64,000 nucleotides of DNA from Micromonospora musae. Its GTDB lineage: Bacteria > Actinomycetota > Actinomycetes > Mycobacteriales > Micromonosporaceae. Shown piece after piece: positions 24,563-32,944 of the stretch. The first letter of the stretch is position 1, and each line of letters starts with the position of its first letter. The notes under the pieces are model-generated. The model was not told the origin of the DNA and made no database searches. It worked only from the letters and a program-made list of their open reading frames with translations. The stretch is taken from assembly GCF_003626635.1 (NCBI RefSeq), contig NZ_RAZT01000020.1, forward strand, positions 62,001 through 126,000, given 5' to 3'. Made by a program: the position numbers and the translations under genes.

Positions 24563-24658
24563 TAGCCCGGCGCGCTCCGCGCGTCAGCTGCACTGTCTCT
24601 TCGCCGTAGGCCTGCGGCCGATTCGCGGGAACCCCGGCGAGAAAGGTTGACGAAATCC

Positions 24659-25066
24659 ATGACGATGACCGACCCGATCGCAGACATGCTCACGCGTCTG
24701 CGTAACGCCAACCAGGCGTACCACGACCGGGTGACGATGCCTTACTCCAAGATCAAGGCGAACATCGCCGAGGTCCTGAAGGCCGAGGGCTACATCGCCA
24801 CCTGGTCGGTCGAGGAGCCCGAGGAGGGCGCCGTCGGCAAGCGACTGGCCGTCGAGCTGAAGTACGGCCAGAACCGGGAGCGGAGCCTGGCCGGGATCAA
24901 GCGGGTGTCCAAGCCCGGACTGCGGGTGTACGCCAAGTCGGGCGAGCTTCCTCGGGTGCTCGGCGGACTGGGCGTGGCGATCATTTCGACGTCCCAGGGG
25001 CTGCTCACTGACCGGCAGGCCCGCAAGCGGAGCGTTGGCGGGGAAGTCCTCGCCTTCGTCTGGTAA
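24659..25066 (+). CDS. rpsH: 30S ribosomal protein S8
   Basis: S8 (135 residues) is a primary 16S rRNA-binding protein and, in E. coli, the translational repressor of the spc operon. It contains TDPIADMLTRLRNANQA and the C-terminal STSQGLLTDRQARKRSVGGE. Start ATG 24659 (MTMTDPIAD) lies 12 bases after GAGAAAGG; an in-frame TTG at 24647 abuts that site and is unlikely, and ATG 24665 is further away. Confidence 0.96.
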   Translation: MTMTDPIADMLTRLRNANQAYHDRVTMPYSKIKANIAEVLKAEGYIATWSVEEPEEGAVGKRLAVELKYGQNRERSLAGIKRVSKPGLRVYAKSGELPRVLGGLGVAIISTSQGLLTDRQARKRSVGGEVLAFVW

Positions 25067-25082
25067 CGGGAGACAGGTAGAA

Positions 25083-25625
25083 ATGTCGCGTATTGGACGT
25101 AAGTCGATCCCGGTGCCGTCCGGCGTCGACGTCACGATCGACGGGCAGACCGTCAAGGTCAAGGGCCCGAAGGGCGAGCTGGCGCACACCCTCGCCGAGC
25201 CGATCCGCGCCGAGCGGAGCGAGGACGGTCAGCTGTCCGTCAACCGCCCCGACGACGAGCGCAAGTCGAAGGAACTGCACGGCCTCAGCCGTACCCTGGT
25301 CGCCAACATGATCGTCGGCGTCACCGAGGGCTACCGGAAGAGCCTGGAGATCAACGGCACCGGTTACCGGGTGACGGCCAAGGGCAAGGACCTGGAGTTC
25401 GCGCTCGGCTTCTCGCACCCGGTCGTGGTGACCGCGCCGGACGGAATCACCTTCACGGTGGAGCGTCCGACGCTGTTCCACATCGCCGGCATCGACAAGC
25501 AGCAGGTCGGCGAGATCGCCGCCAACATCCGGAAGATCCGCCCGCCGGAGCCCTACAAGGGCAAGGGCATCAAGTACCAGGGCGAGGTCATCCGCCGCAA
25601 GGCCGGAAAGGCAGGTAAGAAGTGA
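25083..25625 (+). CDS. rplF: 50S ribosomal protein L6
   Basis: L6 (180 residues) has two related domains and sits near the GTPase-associated region. MSRIGRKSIPVPSGVDVTID and the signature PPEPYKGKGIKYQGEVIRRK are clear. ATG 25083 is chosen because the family begins MSRIG; upstream in-frame extension runs back into rpsH. Four-base overlap with rplR. Confidence 0.98.
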   Translation: MSRIGRKSIPVPSGVDVTIDGQTVKVKGPKGELAHTLAEPIRAERSEDGQLSVNRPDDERKSKELHGLSRTLVANMIVGVTEGYRKSLEINGTGYRVTAKGKDLEFALGFSHPVVVTAPDGITFTVERPTLFHIAGIDKQQVGEIAANIRKIRPPEPYKGKGIKYQGEVIRRKAGKAGKK

Positions 25626-26011
25626 GCGCCACGCTGCTCAAGCGCCGCCGCGGCGTCGCCGCCAAGCGCGCCGTCGGGCGTGCGCGTCGGCACTTCCGGG
25701 TCCGCAAGAACGTCAGTGGTACGGCCGAGCGTCCGCGCCTGGTCGTCACCCGTTCGCTGCGGCACATCGTCGCCCAGGTCGTCGACGACAACAAGGGTCA
25801 CACCCTGGCGTCGGCGTCGACGATGGACGCCTCGCTGCGCGGTGCCGAGGGCGACAAGAGCGCCCTCGCCGGCAAGGTGGGCGCCCTGCTCGCCGAGCGG
25901 GCCAAGGCCGCCGGCGTTTCCAAGGTCGTCTTCGACCGCGGCGGCAGCCGGTACGCGGGGCGGGTCGCCGCGCTTGCCGATGCCGCCCGCGAAGCCGGGC
26001 TCGACTTCTAG
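25622..26011 (+). CDS. rplR: 50S ribosomal protein L18
   Basis: L18 (129 residues) binds 5S rRNA with L5. It contains RHFRVRKNVSGTAERPRLVV, the central VAQVVDDNKGHTLASASTMD and the C-terminal KVVFDRGGSRYAGRVAALAD. GTG start within the rplF stop. rpsE begins 33 bases downstream. Confidence 0.98.
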   Translation: MSATLLKRRRGVAAKRAVGRARRHFRVRKNVSGTAERPRLVVTRSLRHIVAQVVDDNKGHTLASASTMDASLRGAEGDKSALAGKVGALLAERAKAAGVSKVVFDRGGSRYAGRVAALADAAREAGLDF

Positions 26012-26044
26012 TAACCCCGTCACGAGAGAGAAGGAAGGCTGCTG

Positions 26045-26659
26045 ATGCCAGGTCAACAGCGCCGTGGCGGCGGGTCCGGTGGCAACGAGGGTGGTCGCCG
26101 CGACAACCGCCGTGAGGGCGGCCGCGGAAACGCGCCCGTCGAGAAGACCCCGCACCTTGAGCGGGTCGTCGCGATCAACCGCGTCGCCAAGGTCGTGAAG
26201 GGTGGTCGTCGCTTCAGCTTCACCGCCCTGGTGATCGTGGGCGACGGCGACGGCACGGTCGGCGTGGGCTACGGAAAGGCCAAGGAGGTGCCCGCGGCGA
26301 TCGCCAAGGGTGTCGAGGAGGCCAAGAAGCACTTCTTCAAGGTGCCGCGGATCGGCCAGTCGATCCCGCACCCGGTGCAGGGTGAGGACGCGGCCGGCGT
26401 CGTGCTGCTCAAGCCGGCCTCGGCCGGTACCGGTGTCATCGCCGGTGGGCCGGTGCGTGCCGTGCTGGAGTGCGCGGGCATCCACGACGTGCTCTCCAAG
26501 AGCCTCGGCTCGTCCAACCCGATCAACATCGTGCACGCCACCGTGGCGGCCCTGAAGGCGCTTGAGTCGCCGGAGGCTGTCGCCAGCCGTCGTGGCCTGC
26601 CGGTGGAGGACGTCGCGCCGGCCGCCATGCTTGCTGCGCGGGCGGGGGTGGCTTCCTGA
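26045..26659 (+). CDS. rpsE: 30S ribosomal protein S5
   Basis: S5 (204 residues) takes part in decoding fidelity and the mRNA entry site. After an Arg/Gly-rich head of about 40 residues, typical of actinobacteria, come the double-stranded-RNA-binding segment ERVVAINRVAKVVKGGRRFS and the domain-2 motif GAGVIAGG-like GTGVIAGGPVRAVLECAGIH. It shares one base with the rpmD start. Confidence 0.98.
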   Translation: MPGQQRRGGGSGGNEGGRRDNRREGGRGNAPVEKTPHLERVVAINRVAKVVKGGRRFSFTALVIVGDGDGTVGVGYGKAKEVPAAIAKGVEEAKKHFFKVPRIGQSIPHPVQGEDAAGVVLLKPASAGTGVIAGGPVRAVLECAGIHDVLSKSLGSSNPINIVHATVAALKALESPEAVASRRGLPVEDVAPAAMLAARAGVAS

Positions 26660-26841
26660 TGGCACGGCTTAAGGTCACCCAGGTCCGATCCGAGATCGGG
26701 ACCAAGCAGAACCAGCGGCACTCGCTGCGCTCGCTCGGTCTCAAGCGGATCAACGACGTGGTGGTCAAGGAGGACCGGCCCGAGATCCGCGGCATGATCT
26801 TCACTGTGAGCCACCTCGTGAAGGTCGAGGAGGTCGAGTAA
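26659..26841 (+). CDS. rpmD: 50S ribosomal protein L30
   Basis: L30 (60 residues), a small 50S surface protein. LKVTQVRSEIGTKQNQRHSL and LGLKRINDVVVKEDRPEIRG match the family. It overlaps rpsE and rplO by one base on each side. Confidence 0.97.
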   Translation: MARLKVTQVRSEIGTKQNQRHSLRSLGLKRINDVVVKEDRPEIRGMIFTVSHLVKVEEVE

Positions 26842-27284
26842 TGACGATCAAGGTCCACCACCTGCGCCCGGCGCCGGGGGCCAAGACCGCGAAGACCCGT
26901 GTGGGTCGCGGTGAGGGCTCCAAGGGCAAGACCGCCGGCCGCGGTACCAAGGGTTCTAAGGCCCGTAAGAACATCTCGGCGGCCTTCGAGGGTGGGCAGA
27001 TGCCCATCCACATGCGCCTGCCGAAGCTGAAGGGCTTCAAGAACAAGTTCAAGGTGACGTTCCAGGTGGTCAACCTGGAGCGGCTCGCCGAGCTCTTCCC
27101 GAACGGCGGCCAGGTCGGCCCGCAGGAGCTGGTCGACGCCGGCGCCGTCCGCAAGGGGCAGCCGGTGAAGGTTCTCGGTACCGGGGACCTCGGTGGAGTG
27201 AACCTTCAGGTGTCGGCGCACGCGTTCAGCGCGTCGGCCAAGGAGAAGATCGCCGCCGCCGGTGGCTCGGTCACCGAGCTGTAA
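26841..27284 (+). CDS. rplO: 50S ribosomal protein L15
   Basis: L15 (147 residues) is an assembly protein with a Gly/Arg/Lys-rich N-terminal extension running deep into 23S rRNA (HHLRPAPGAKTAKTRVGRGE onward) and a C-terminal globular domain ending SAKEKIAAAGGSVTEL. It is the last ribosomal gene before a strong terminator; secY, often co-transcribed with it elsewhere, is separated by 233 bases here. Confidence 0.98.
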   Translation: MTIKVHHLRPAPGAKTAKTRVGRGEGSKGKTAGRGTKGSKARKNISAAFEGGQMPIHMRLPKLKGFKNKFKVTFQVVNLERLAELFPNGGQVGPQELVDAGAVRKGQPVKVLGTGDLGGVNLQVSAHAFSASAKEKIAAAGGSVTEL

Positions 27285-27294
27285 GGCATGTGAC

Positions 27295-27337
27295 CCATGG
27301 CGCCCGTCCAGTTGTGACCAACTGGCGGGCGCCATGG
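27295..27337 (+). terminator. terminator between rplO and secY
   Basis: A 20-nt arm at 27295-27314 (from CCATGGCGCCC) pairs with 27319-27337, interrupted by one bulged A, around a TGAC loop. It lies 10 bases past the rplO stop and is one of the strongest hairpins in the ribosomal block. Confidence 0.8.
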
Positions 27338-27517
27338 TCTACCTGGGACGTGTGCGCCCAGTAATATCGGATTCGGTTTATGTAGCCGGGCACATCTGCC
27401 CGGAGCGGGATTGGACTGTTAGAGTCCCTTCCCAGCCATGGATATCGGGCACTCGCCCGGCACCCACCCCGAACCGCCAGGGACAACCGGCGGCCCGCCT
27501 CGCGCAGGAGGAAGAAG

Positions 27518-28846
27518 TTGCTGTCCGCCTTTCTCAGTGCGTTCCGTACGCCTGACCTGCGCAAGAAGCTGCTGTTCACAGTCGGCATCATCGCGATCTA
27601 CCGGCTCGGCGCCACCCTGCCCAGCCCAGGCGTCTCGTACGGCAACGTGCAGAAGTGCCTCGACTCGATCCAGGGTGACACGACCGGCGTGCTGAACCTG
27701 CTCAACCTGTTCTCGGGCGGGGCGCTGCTGCAGCTGTCAGTCTTCGCGCTGGGCATCATGCCCTACATCACCGCGTCGATCATCCTTCAGCTGCTGACCG
27801 TGGTGATCCCACGGCTCGAGCAGCTGCGTAAGGAGGGCCAGGCCGGCCAGGCGAAGATCACCCAGTACACCCGTTACCTGACCCTCGGCCTCGGTGTCCT
27901 CCAGGCCTCGGCGTTCGTGGCGCTGGCCCGCTCCGGGCAGCTCTTCCAGAACCGCTGCGACCAGTTCCCGATCATCCCCGAGGGTCTCGGCATTCCGGAC
28001 TGGCTGACGCTGAGCGTCCTGGTCATGACGATGACCGCCGGCACCGGTGTGGTCATGTGGCTCGGTGAGCTGATCACCGACCGCGGCGTCGGTAACGGCA
28101 TGTCCGTGCTGATCTTCACCTCGATCGCCGCCCGTCTGCCCAGCGAGGGCTGGCAGATCAAGAACTCGCAGGGCTGGTGGAAGTTCTTCCTCGTCATCGC
28201 CCTGGTCCTGGTCGTCATCACCGCCGTCACCTTCATCGAGCAGGCGCAGCGCCGGATCCCGGTGCAGTACGCCAAGCGCATGATCGGCCGGCGGATGTAC
28301 GGCGGCACCTCGACCTACATCCCGCTGAAGGTCAACCAGGCGGGTGTCATCCCGGTCATCTTCGGCTCGTCGCTGCTCTACCTGCCGCAGCTCGCCCTGC
28401 AGTTCTTCGACCAGACGAACCCGGGCAAGACTCAGGCGTGGATCCAGAACAACCTGGTGGCGCCCGACAGCCCGATCTACATCGCGGTCTACTTCCTGCT
28501 GATCATCTTCTTCACGTACTTCTACGTCTCGATCACGTTCAACCCGACCGAGGTCGCGGACAACATGAAGAAGTACGGCGGGTTCGTGCCGGGCATCCGC
28601 CCGGGCAAGCCGACGGCCGACTACCTGGACTTCATCCTCAGCCGGATCACCCTTCCGGGCGCGCTCTACCTGGGCATCGTCTCGATCCTGCCGAACTTCT
28701 TCTTCATCTGGCTCGACAACCAGCAGTACCAGAACTTCCCGTTCGGTGGTACCGCTGTGCTGATCATGGTCGGCGTCGGTCTGGAGACCGTGAAGCAGAT
28801 CGAGAGCCAACTGATGCAGCGGAACTACGAAGGGTTCCTGCGGTAG
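27518..28846 (+). CDS. secY: preprotein translocase subunit SecY
   Basis: SecY (442 residues) is the channel of the Sec translocon, with ten membrane helices. Conserved parts include the helix-1 segment YRLGATLPSPGV, ALGIMPYITASIILQLLTVV (helix 2) and the cytoplasmic-loop RIPVQYAKRMIGRRMYGG. TTG at 27518 is the start because AGGAGGAA (27506-27513) is directly upstream and the product begins LLSAFLSAFRTPDLRKKLLF. adk starts on the base after its stop, so the two form one unit. Confidence 0.97.
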   Translation: MLSAFLSAFRTPDLRKKLLFTVGIIAIYRLGATLPSPGVSYGNVQKCLDSIQGDTTGVLNLLNLFSGGALLQLSVFALGIMPYITASIILQLLTVVIPRLEQLRKEGQAGQAKITQYTRYLTLGLGVLQASAFVALARSGQLFQNRCDQFPIIPEGLGIPDWLTLSVLVMTMTAGTGVVMWLGELITDRGVGNGMSVLIFTSIAARLPSEGWQIKNSQGWWKFFLVIALVLVVITAVTFIEQAQRRIPVQYAKRMIGRRMYGGTSTYIPLKVNQAGVIPVIFGSSLLYLPQLALQFFDQTNPGKTQAWIQNNLVAPDSPIYIAVYFLLIIFFTYFYVSITFNPTEVADNMKKYGGFVPGIRPGKPTADYLDFILSRITLPGALYLGIVSILPNFFFIWLDNQQYQNFPFGGTAVLIMVGVGLETVKQIESQLMQRNYEGFLR

Positions 28847-29500
28847 ATGAGACTCGTCTTGGTTGGCCCGCCGGGCGCGGGTAAGGGCACACAGGCCGAG
28901 TTCATCGCCGCCCATCTCGCGGTGCCGAAGATCTCGACCGGCGACATCTTCCGGTCGAACGTGTCCCAGGGCACCCCGTTGGGCGTCGAGGCGAAGCGGT
29001 ACATGGACGCCGGCGAGCTGGTACCGGACGAGGTCACCATCAACATGGTCCGGGACCGGCTCGCCGAGCCGGACGCCAGCGAGGGCTTCCTGCTCGACGG
29101 GTTCCCGCGTACGACCCCGCAGGCGGCCGCGCTGGACAAGCTCCTCGCCGACCTGGGTACCGCCCTGGACGTGGTGCTCGAACTGGTCGTCGACGACGAC
29201 GAGGTGATCCGGCGGCTCTCCGGCCGCCGGACCTGCCGGGGCTGCGGCAAGATCTGGCACGTCGAGTTCGACGCCACCACCCGCGAGGGCATCTGCGACC
29301 GGTGCGGCGCCGAGCTGTTCCAGCGGGACGACGACAAGCCGGAGACCATCGCCACCCGGCTGCGGGAGTACGCAGACAAGACCGCGCCGTTGGTCGACTA
29401 CTACGGCGCCCAGGGCAAGCTGGTCGGGATCGACGCCACGGGCCCGGTGGAGGACGTCACCGTCCGTGCCATCGACGCCCTCCGGTCCTACGGCGGCTGA
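28847..29500 (+). CDS. adk: adenylate kinase
   Basis: Adenylate kinase (217 residues) interconverts ATP + AMP and 2 ADP. P-loop GPPGAGKGT at residues 7-15; AMP-binding FLLDGFPRT. The LID domain has four cysteines (C130, C133, C150, C153) forming a zinc site, as in Gram-positive long-form enzymes. ATG immediately follows the secY stop. The secY-adk-map order is the ancestral bacterial arrangement. Confidence 0.98.
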   Translation: MRLVLVGPPGAGKGTQAEFIAAHLAVPKISTGDIFRSNVSQGTPLGVEAKRYMDAGELVPDEVTINMVRDRLAEPDASEGFLLDGFPRTTPQAAALDKLLADLGTALDVVLELVVDDDEVIRRLSGRRTCRGCGKIWHVEFDATTREGICDRCGAELFQRDDDKPETIATRLREYADKTAPLVDYYGAQGKLVGIDATGPVEDVTVRAIDALRSYGG

Positions 29501-29533
29501 GGTTCGCCGGCTCGCCGGTGGATAGAGTGCGAA

Positions 29534-29562
29534 CAGCGGGGTACGTCCGGCGTACCCCGCTG
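29534..29562 (+). promoter_or_regulatory. 12-bp inverted repeat ahead of map
   Basis: CAGCGGGGTACG (29534-29545) and its exact complement CGTACCCCGCTG (29551-29562) flank a 5-nt spacer, in the 88-base gap between adk and map. It could be an RNA hairpin that attenuates read-through from adk or a protein-binding operator. Confidence 0.5.
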
Positions 29563-29588
29563 TCTCGGCAACGAAAGGTAATCGCTCC

Positions 29589-30440
29589 ATGCGTCGTCCC
29601 CAGCTGGACATCCAGCTGAAGACCCCCGAGCAGATCGTGAAGATGCGGGCCGCCGGTCTGGTGGTCGCCGAAGCGCTGCGGCGGATGAGGGAGGCGGTCG
29701 CTCCCGGGGTCAGCACGGCCGACCTGGACGCCATCGCCGAGTCGACGATCCGCGACGCGGGCGCCGTCCCGTCGTTCAAGGGCTACCACGGCTTCCCGGC
29801 CTCGATCTGCTCCTCCGTCAACGAGCAGGTGGTGCACGCCATCCCGGCGTCCGGCCAGCTGCTCCGCGACGGCGATCTGATCTCCATCGACTGCGGTGCG
29901 GTGCTCGACGGCTGGCACGGCGACTCGGCGATCACCGTGGGGGTCGGCGACGTCGACCCGGCGCTGCTCAAGATGGCGGCGGTGGCCGAGGACGCGATGT
30001 GGGCCGGGATCGCCGCTGCGGCCCGCGGGGCGGCGAACGGCCGGGGACGACTCACCGACATCTCGTCGGCGGTGGAGAAGGCGGTGCGCCGCGGTGGGCG
30101 GTACGGCATCGTCGACGGCTACGGCGGCCACGGCATCGGCACCGAGATGCACCAGGATCCGCACGTGCTCAACCACGGGCGGCCGGGCAAGGGGCCGCGG
30201 CTGGTGGCCGGCATGGCCCTGGCGATCGAGCCGATGATCACCATGGGTTCGCCCCGTACGGCCGAGCTGTCGGACGGCTGGACCGTGGTGACCCGTGACG
30301 GGTCGATGGCGGCGCACGTCGAGCACACCATGGCGCTGCTGCCCGACGGGGTGTGGGTGCTGACCGCCGAGGACGGCGGCCGGGCCCGGCTGGGCGATCT
30401 GGTCACGGCCCGCCAGCCCGCCGACTCACCGACCGCCTGA
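29589..30440 (+). CDS. map: type I methionine aminopeptidase
   Basis: Removes the initiator methionine from nascent proteins. The 283-residue product has the pita-bread fold metal ligands: D101 (SIDCG), D112 (HGDSA), the His in GGHGIGTEMHQDP, the Glu in AIEPMI and the Glu in HVEHTMAL. ATG 29589 gives MRRPQLDIQLKTPEQIVKMR. Actinobacteria often have two or more map genes; only this one is visible. Confidence 0.96.
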   Translation: MRRPQLDIQLKTPEQIVKMRAAGLVVAEALRRMREAVAPGVSTADLDAIAESTIRDAGAVPSFKGYHGFPASICSSVNEQVVHAIPASGQLLRDGDLISIDCGAVLDGWHGDSAITVGVGDVDPALLKMAAVAEDAMWAGIAAAARGAANGRGRLTDISSAVEKAVRRGGRYGIVDGYGGHGIGTEMHQDPHVLNHGRPGKGPRLVAGMALAIEPMITMGSPRTAELSDGWTVVTRDGSMAAHVEHTMALLPDGVWVLTAEDGGRARLGDLVTARQPADSPTA

Positions 30441-30594
30441 CCCCGCTCGCCGGCTCCGTACGCCGGGCCCTGCGGCTCCGACCCGTGGTGACGATCAAGA
30501 CGGCCGCGGCGGCCTCGCCATCGCGATGGGGACGCCTGCGGCGGCAAGCTCGTGGGTCTCGTCTGATTGGCGTATGCGTGGCATGCTCGCGGGC

Positions 30595-31113
30595 GTGGAG
30601 GGGCGCAACGAGATGCGGGCCGCCGATGCCGATCGCCAGGCGGTTGCCGATCGGCTGCGGGTGGCGTTGGACGAGGGCCGGCTGGATCTGCACGAGTACG
30701 ACGAGCGCCTCCAGCGGGCCTACGGGGCTCGGACCTACGGGGAACTGGACGTGTTGCTGACCGATCTCCCGGCGGTCACGCCTCGGGCGGAGGCGCAGTT
30801 GTCGGTGCCCACCGCCGCGCCGGTGGTGGCCGGGACGCCGCCGGTCGACCGTGCGCCGACCGGACGCTGGCTGCTCCAGGTCTGGATGCCGTACCTCCAG
30901 GTGGTGCCGGTCACCGTAGGGGTCTGGGTGATTTCGTCCCTGTCGTCCGGTGAACTCCTCTACTTCTGGCCCGGCTGGGTAGCCGGCCCCTGGGGCATGC
31001 TCCTGCTGCTCCGAACGGTCGGCGGCCTGAACGCCGGAGAGCCGCAGCGGTGGATGGAGAAGCGGGAACGCCGGCGCGAGCGCAAGCGAGCGAAGCGGGA
31101 CCGCCGCCGCTAG
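30595..31113 (+). CDS. DUF1707 domain membrane protein
   Basis: 172 residues. Residues about 7-58 match the DUF1707/SHOCT-like module (MRAADADRQAVADRLRVALD, then LDLHEYDERLQRAYGARTYG). Two hydrophobic segments follow around residues 100-122 and 127-145, and the C-terminus is strongly basic (RRERKRAKRDRRR). GTG 30595 (VEGRNEMRAADADR) is chosen because relatives begin in this way; ATG 30613 with GGAGGGG upstream is an alternative and would remove six residues. It interrupts the usual map-infA neighbourhood; role unknown. Confidence 0.7.
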   Translation: MEGRNEMRAADADRQAVADRLRVALDEGRLDLHEYDERLQRAYGARTYGELDVLLTDLPAVTPRAEAQLSVPTAAPVVAGTPPVDRAPTGRWLLQVWMPYLQVVPVTVGVWVISSLSSGELLYFWPGWVAGPWGMLLLLRTVGGLNAGEPQRWMEKRERRRERKRAKRDRRR

Positions 31114-31180
31114 TCGGCCCGTCCCGGCCCGGCCCACGGGCCCGGCTTTCCTCCATAGGCGGAACCCGCTGGTGGTCGGT

Positions 31181-31210
31181 TTGGCGGCGGCGCGCAGGCG
31201 GGCGTACACT
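31181..31210 (+). promoter_or_regulatory. infA promoter
   Basis: TTGGCG at 31181-31186 and TACACT at 31205-31210 with 18-bp spacing, about 155 bases before infA. It probably drives infA-rpmJ-rpsM-rpsK-rpsD-rpoA-rplQ. Confidence 0.6.
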
Positions 31211-31364
31211 GACTGATCGGCGCACAGCGTCCACTCCGGCATGCCCATCAGCGCTTCGATGGGTGCTGGAGCCGCGGCTGGCGCGGGCTACCTGATTTTG
31301 ATCGGTTTCCCGTGTAAGACGTTGTGGGCCGTCCGGAGCAACCGACGTCAGGACAGCGGAGGAC

Positions 31365-31586
31365 ATGCCGAAAAAAGACGGAGCCATCGAGATCGAAGGT
31401 CGGGTCATCGAGCCCCTGCCGAACGCCATGTTCCGCGTGGAGCTCGCGAACGGCCACAAGGTGCTGGCTCACATCAGCGGCAAGATGCGGCAGCACTACA
31501 TCCGCATCCTGCCGGAGGATCGGGTCGTCGTCGAACTCTCGCCGTACGACCTGACCCGCGGGCGCATCGTCTACCGCTACAAGTAG
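31365..31586 (+). CDS. infA: translation initiation factor IF-1
   Basis: IF-1 (73 residues, family length) is an S1-type OB-fold protein that blocks the A site during initiation. The sequence reads MPKKDGAIEIEGRVIEPLPN, then FRVELANGHKVLAHISGKMR, ending LTRGRIVYRYK. It heads the alpha-type operon here. Confidence 0.98.
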   Translation: MPKKDGAIEIEGRVIEPLPNAMFRVELANGHKVLAHISGKMRQHYIRILPEDRVVVELSPYDLTRGRIVYRYK

Positions 31587-31678
31587 TCCTGACGACGGCC
31601 GGGACATCTCCGTGTCCGTCTTCGACGTCCGAGGCCGCGCGTGGCGCGTCACCGGGCCTGATGGGAAGTAAGGCAACC

Positions 31679-31792
31679 GTGAAGGTCAAGCCGAGCGTCA
31701 AGAGGATCTGCAACAAGTGCCGGGTGATCCGCCGGCACGGCCGGGTCATGGTCATCTGCAGCGACCCGCGCCACAAGCAGCGCCAGGGCTGA
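31679..31792 (+). CDS. rpmJ: 50S ribosomal protein L36, zinc-binding form
   Basis: 37 residues starting at GTG 31679: MKVKPSVKRICNKCRVIRRH, then GRVMVICSDPRHKQRQG. C11, C14, C27 and H32 are the zinc ligands of the C+ form. It lies between infA and rpsM as in most bacteria. Confidence 0.96.
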   Translation: MKVKPSVKRICNKCRVIRRHGRVMVICSDPRHKQRQG

Positions 31793-32054
31793 GTTCCTCG
31801 GCCGGCCACGACGATGGCCGGTGAGGATGGCCCCGGACGCAGATCCGACAGCACACACAGCACATGCTCGTCCCAGCCGCGAGCGGTACGTCCCAGACGT
31901 ACTTCCTCGTGGCTGACCCCCGGTCGGAGGCCGGGGCCCGCTCGGGCAGCGGCCGTCATCCGGTCGCCGGCGTCAACCGCCGGGGACAGGTGAGGGTCGG
32001 AGCGGGGTGGGGCGGGCCAGACCTCCGCCAACATCACGAGGAGTACGCCCGCAC

Positions 32055-32435
32055 ATGGCACGTCTAGTCGGCGTCGACCTCCCCCGCGAGAAGCGGATGG
32101 AGATCGCGCTCACCTACATCTTCGGCGTGGGCCGCACCCGCGCCCTGGAGACGCTCGCCGCCACCGGCATCTCGCCGGACAAGCGCGCTCGGGACCTCAC
32201 GGACGAGGAGCTGGTCCAGCTCCGGAACCACATCGAGGGCAACTACAAGGTTGAAGGCGACCTGCGCCGTGAGGTCGCCGCTGACATCCGCCGCAAGGTC
32301 GAGATCGGCAGCTACGCGGGTATCCGGCACCGCCGGGGCCTGCCCGTGCGTGGCCAGCGGACCAAGACCAACGCGCGGACCCGGAAGGGCCCGAAGCGGA
32401 CCGTGGCCGGCAAGAAGAAGCCCGGCAAGAAGTAA
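32055..32435 (+). CDS. rpsM: 30S ribosomal protein S13
   Basis: S13 (126 residues) forms intersubunit bridges in the 30S head and touches the P-site tRNA. MARLVGVDLPREKRMEIALT and GLPVRGQRTKTNARTRKGPK are diagnostic; the C-terminus is Lys-rich. ATG 32055 is used because family members begin MARL/MARIAG; GAGGAG lies at 32038-32043. The 262-base gap upstream holds a hairpin CCCCGG/CCGGGG (31918-31936) but no gene. Confidence 0.98.
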   Translation: MARLVGVDLPREKRMEIALTYIFGVGRTRALETLAATGISPDKRARDLTDEELVQLRNHIEGNYKVEGDLRREVAADIRRKVEIGSYAGIRHRRGLPVRGQRTKTNARTRKGPKRTVAGKKKPGKK

Positions 32436-32523
32436 GACGTAGACCGGAATACGGGTCTGGGTCCGCCGAGCTAGGCCAGGCCGCAACCTGTATCGGGAAG
32501 TCAACTAGGAGCGCAGAAGACTT

Positions 32524-32931
32524 ATGCCACCGAAGGCTCGTGCCGGAGCTGCAGTCAAGAAGGTCCGGCGCAAGGAACGCAAGAACGTCGCCCACGGGCA
32601 GGCGCACATCAAGAGCACCTTCAACAACACCATCGTGTCCATCACGGACCCGACCGGTGCGGTCATCTCCTGGGCCTCTGCGGGCCAGGTGGGTTTCAAG
32701 GGCTCCCGCAAGTCGACCCCGTTCGCCGCGCAGCTGGCTGCCGAGGCCGCCGCGCGTCGGGCGATGGACCACGGCATGCGCAAGGTCGACGTGTTCGTCA
32801 AGGGCCCCGGCTCCGGCCGGGAGACCGCCATCCGTTCGCTGCAGGCCGTCGGGCTGGAGGTCGGACAGATCTCCGACGTCACCCCGCAGCCGCACAACGG
32901 ATGCCGTCCGCCGAAGCGTCGTCGGGTCTGA
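32524..32931 (+). CDS. rpsK: 30S ribosomal protein S11
   Basis: S11 (135 residues) lines the 30S platform near the Shine-Dalgarno helix. KNVAHGQAHIKSTFNNTIVS, GFKGSRKSTPFAAQLAAEAA and DVTPQPHNGCRPPKRRRV match. Follows rpsM after 88 bases and precedes rpsD by 13. Confidence 0.98.
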   Translation: MPPKARAGAAVKKVRRKERKNVAHGQAHIKSTFNNTIVSITDPTGAVISWASAGQVGFKGSRKSTPFAAQLAAEAAARRAMDHGMRKVDVFVKGPGSGRETAIRSLQAVGLEVGQISDVTPQPHNGCRPPKRRRV

Positions 32932-32944
32932 GAGGTAGAGAGAG

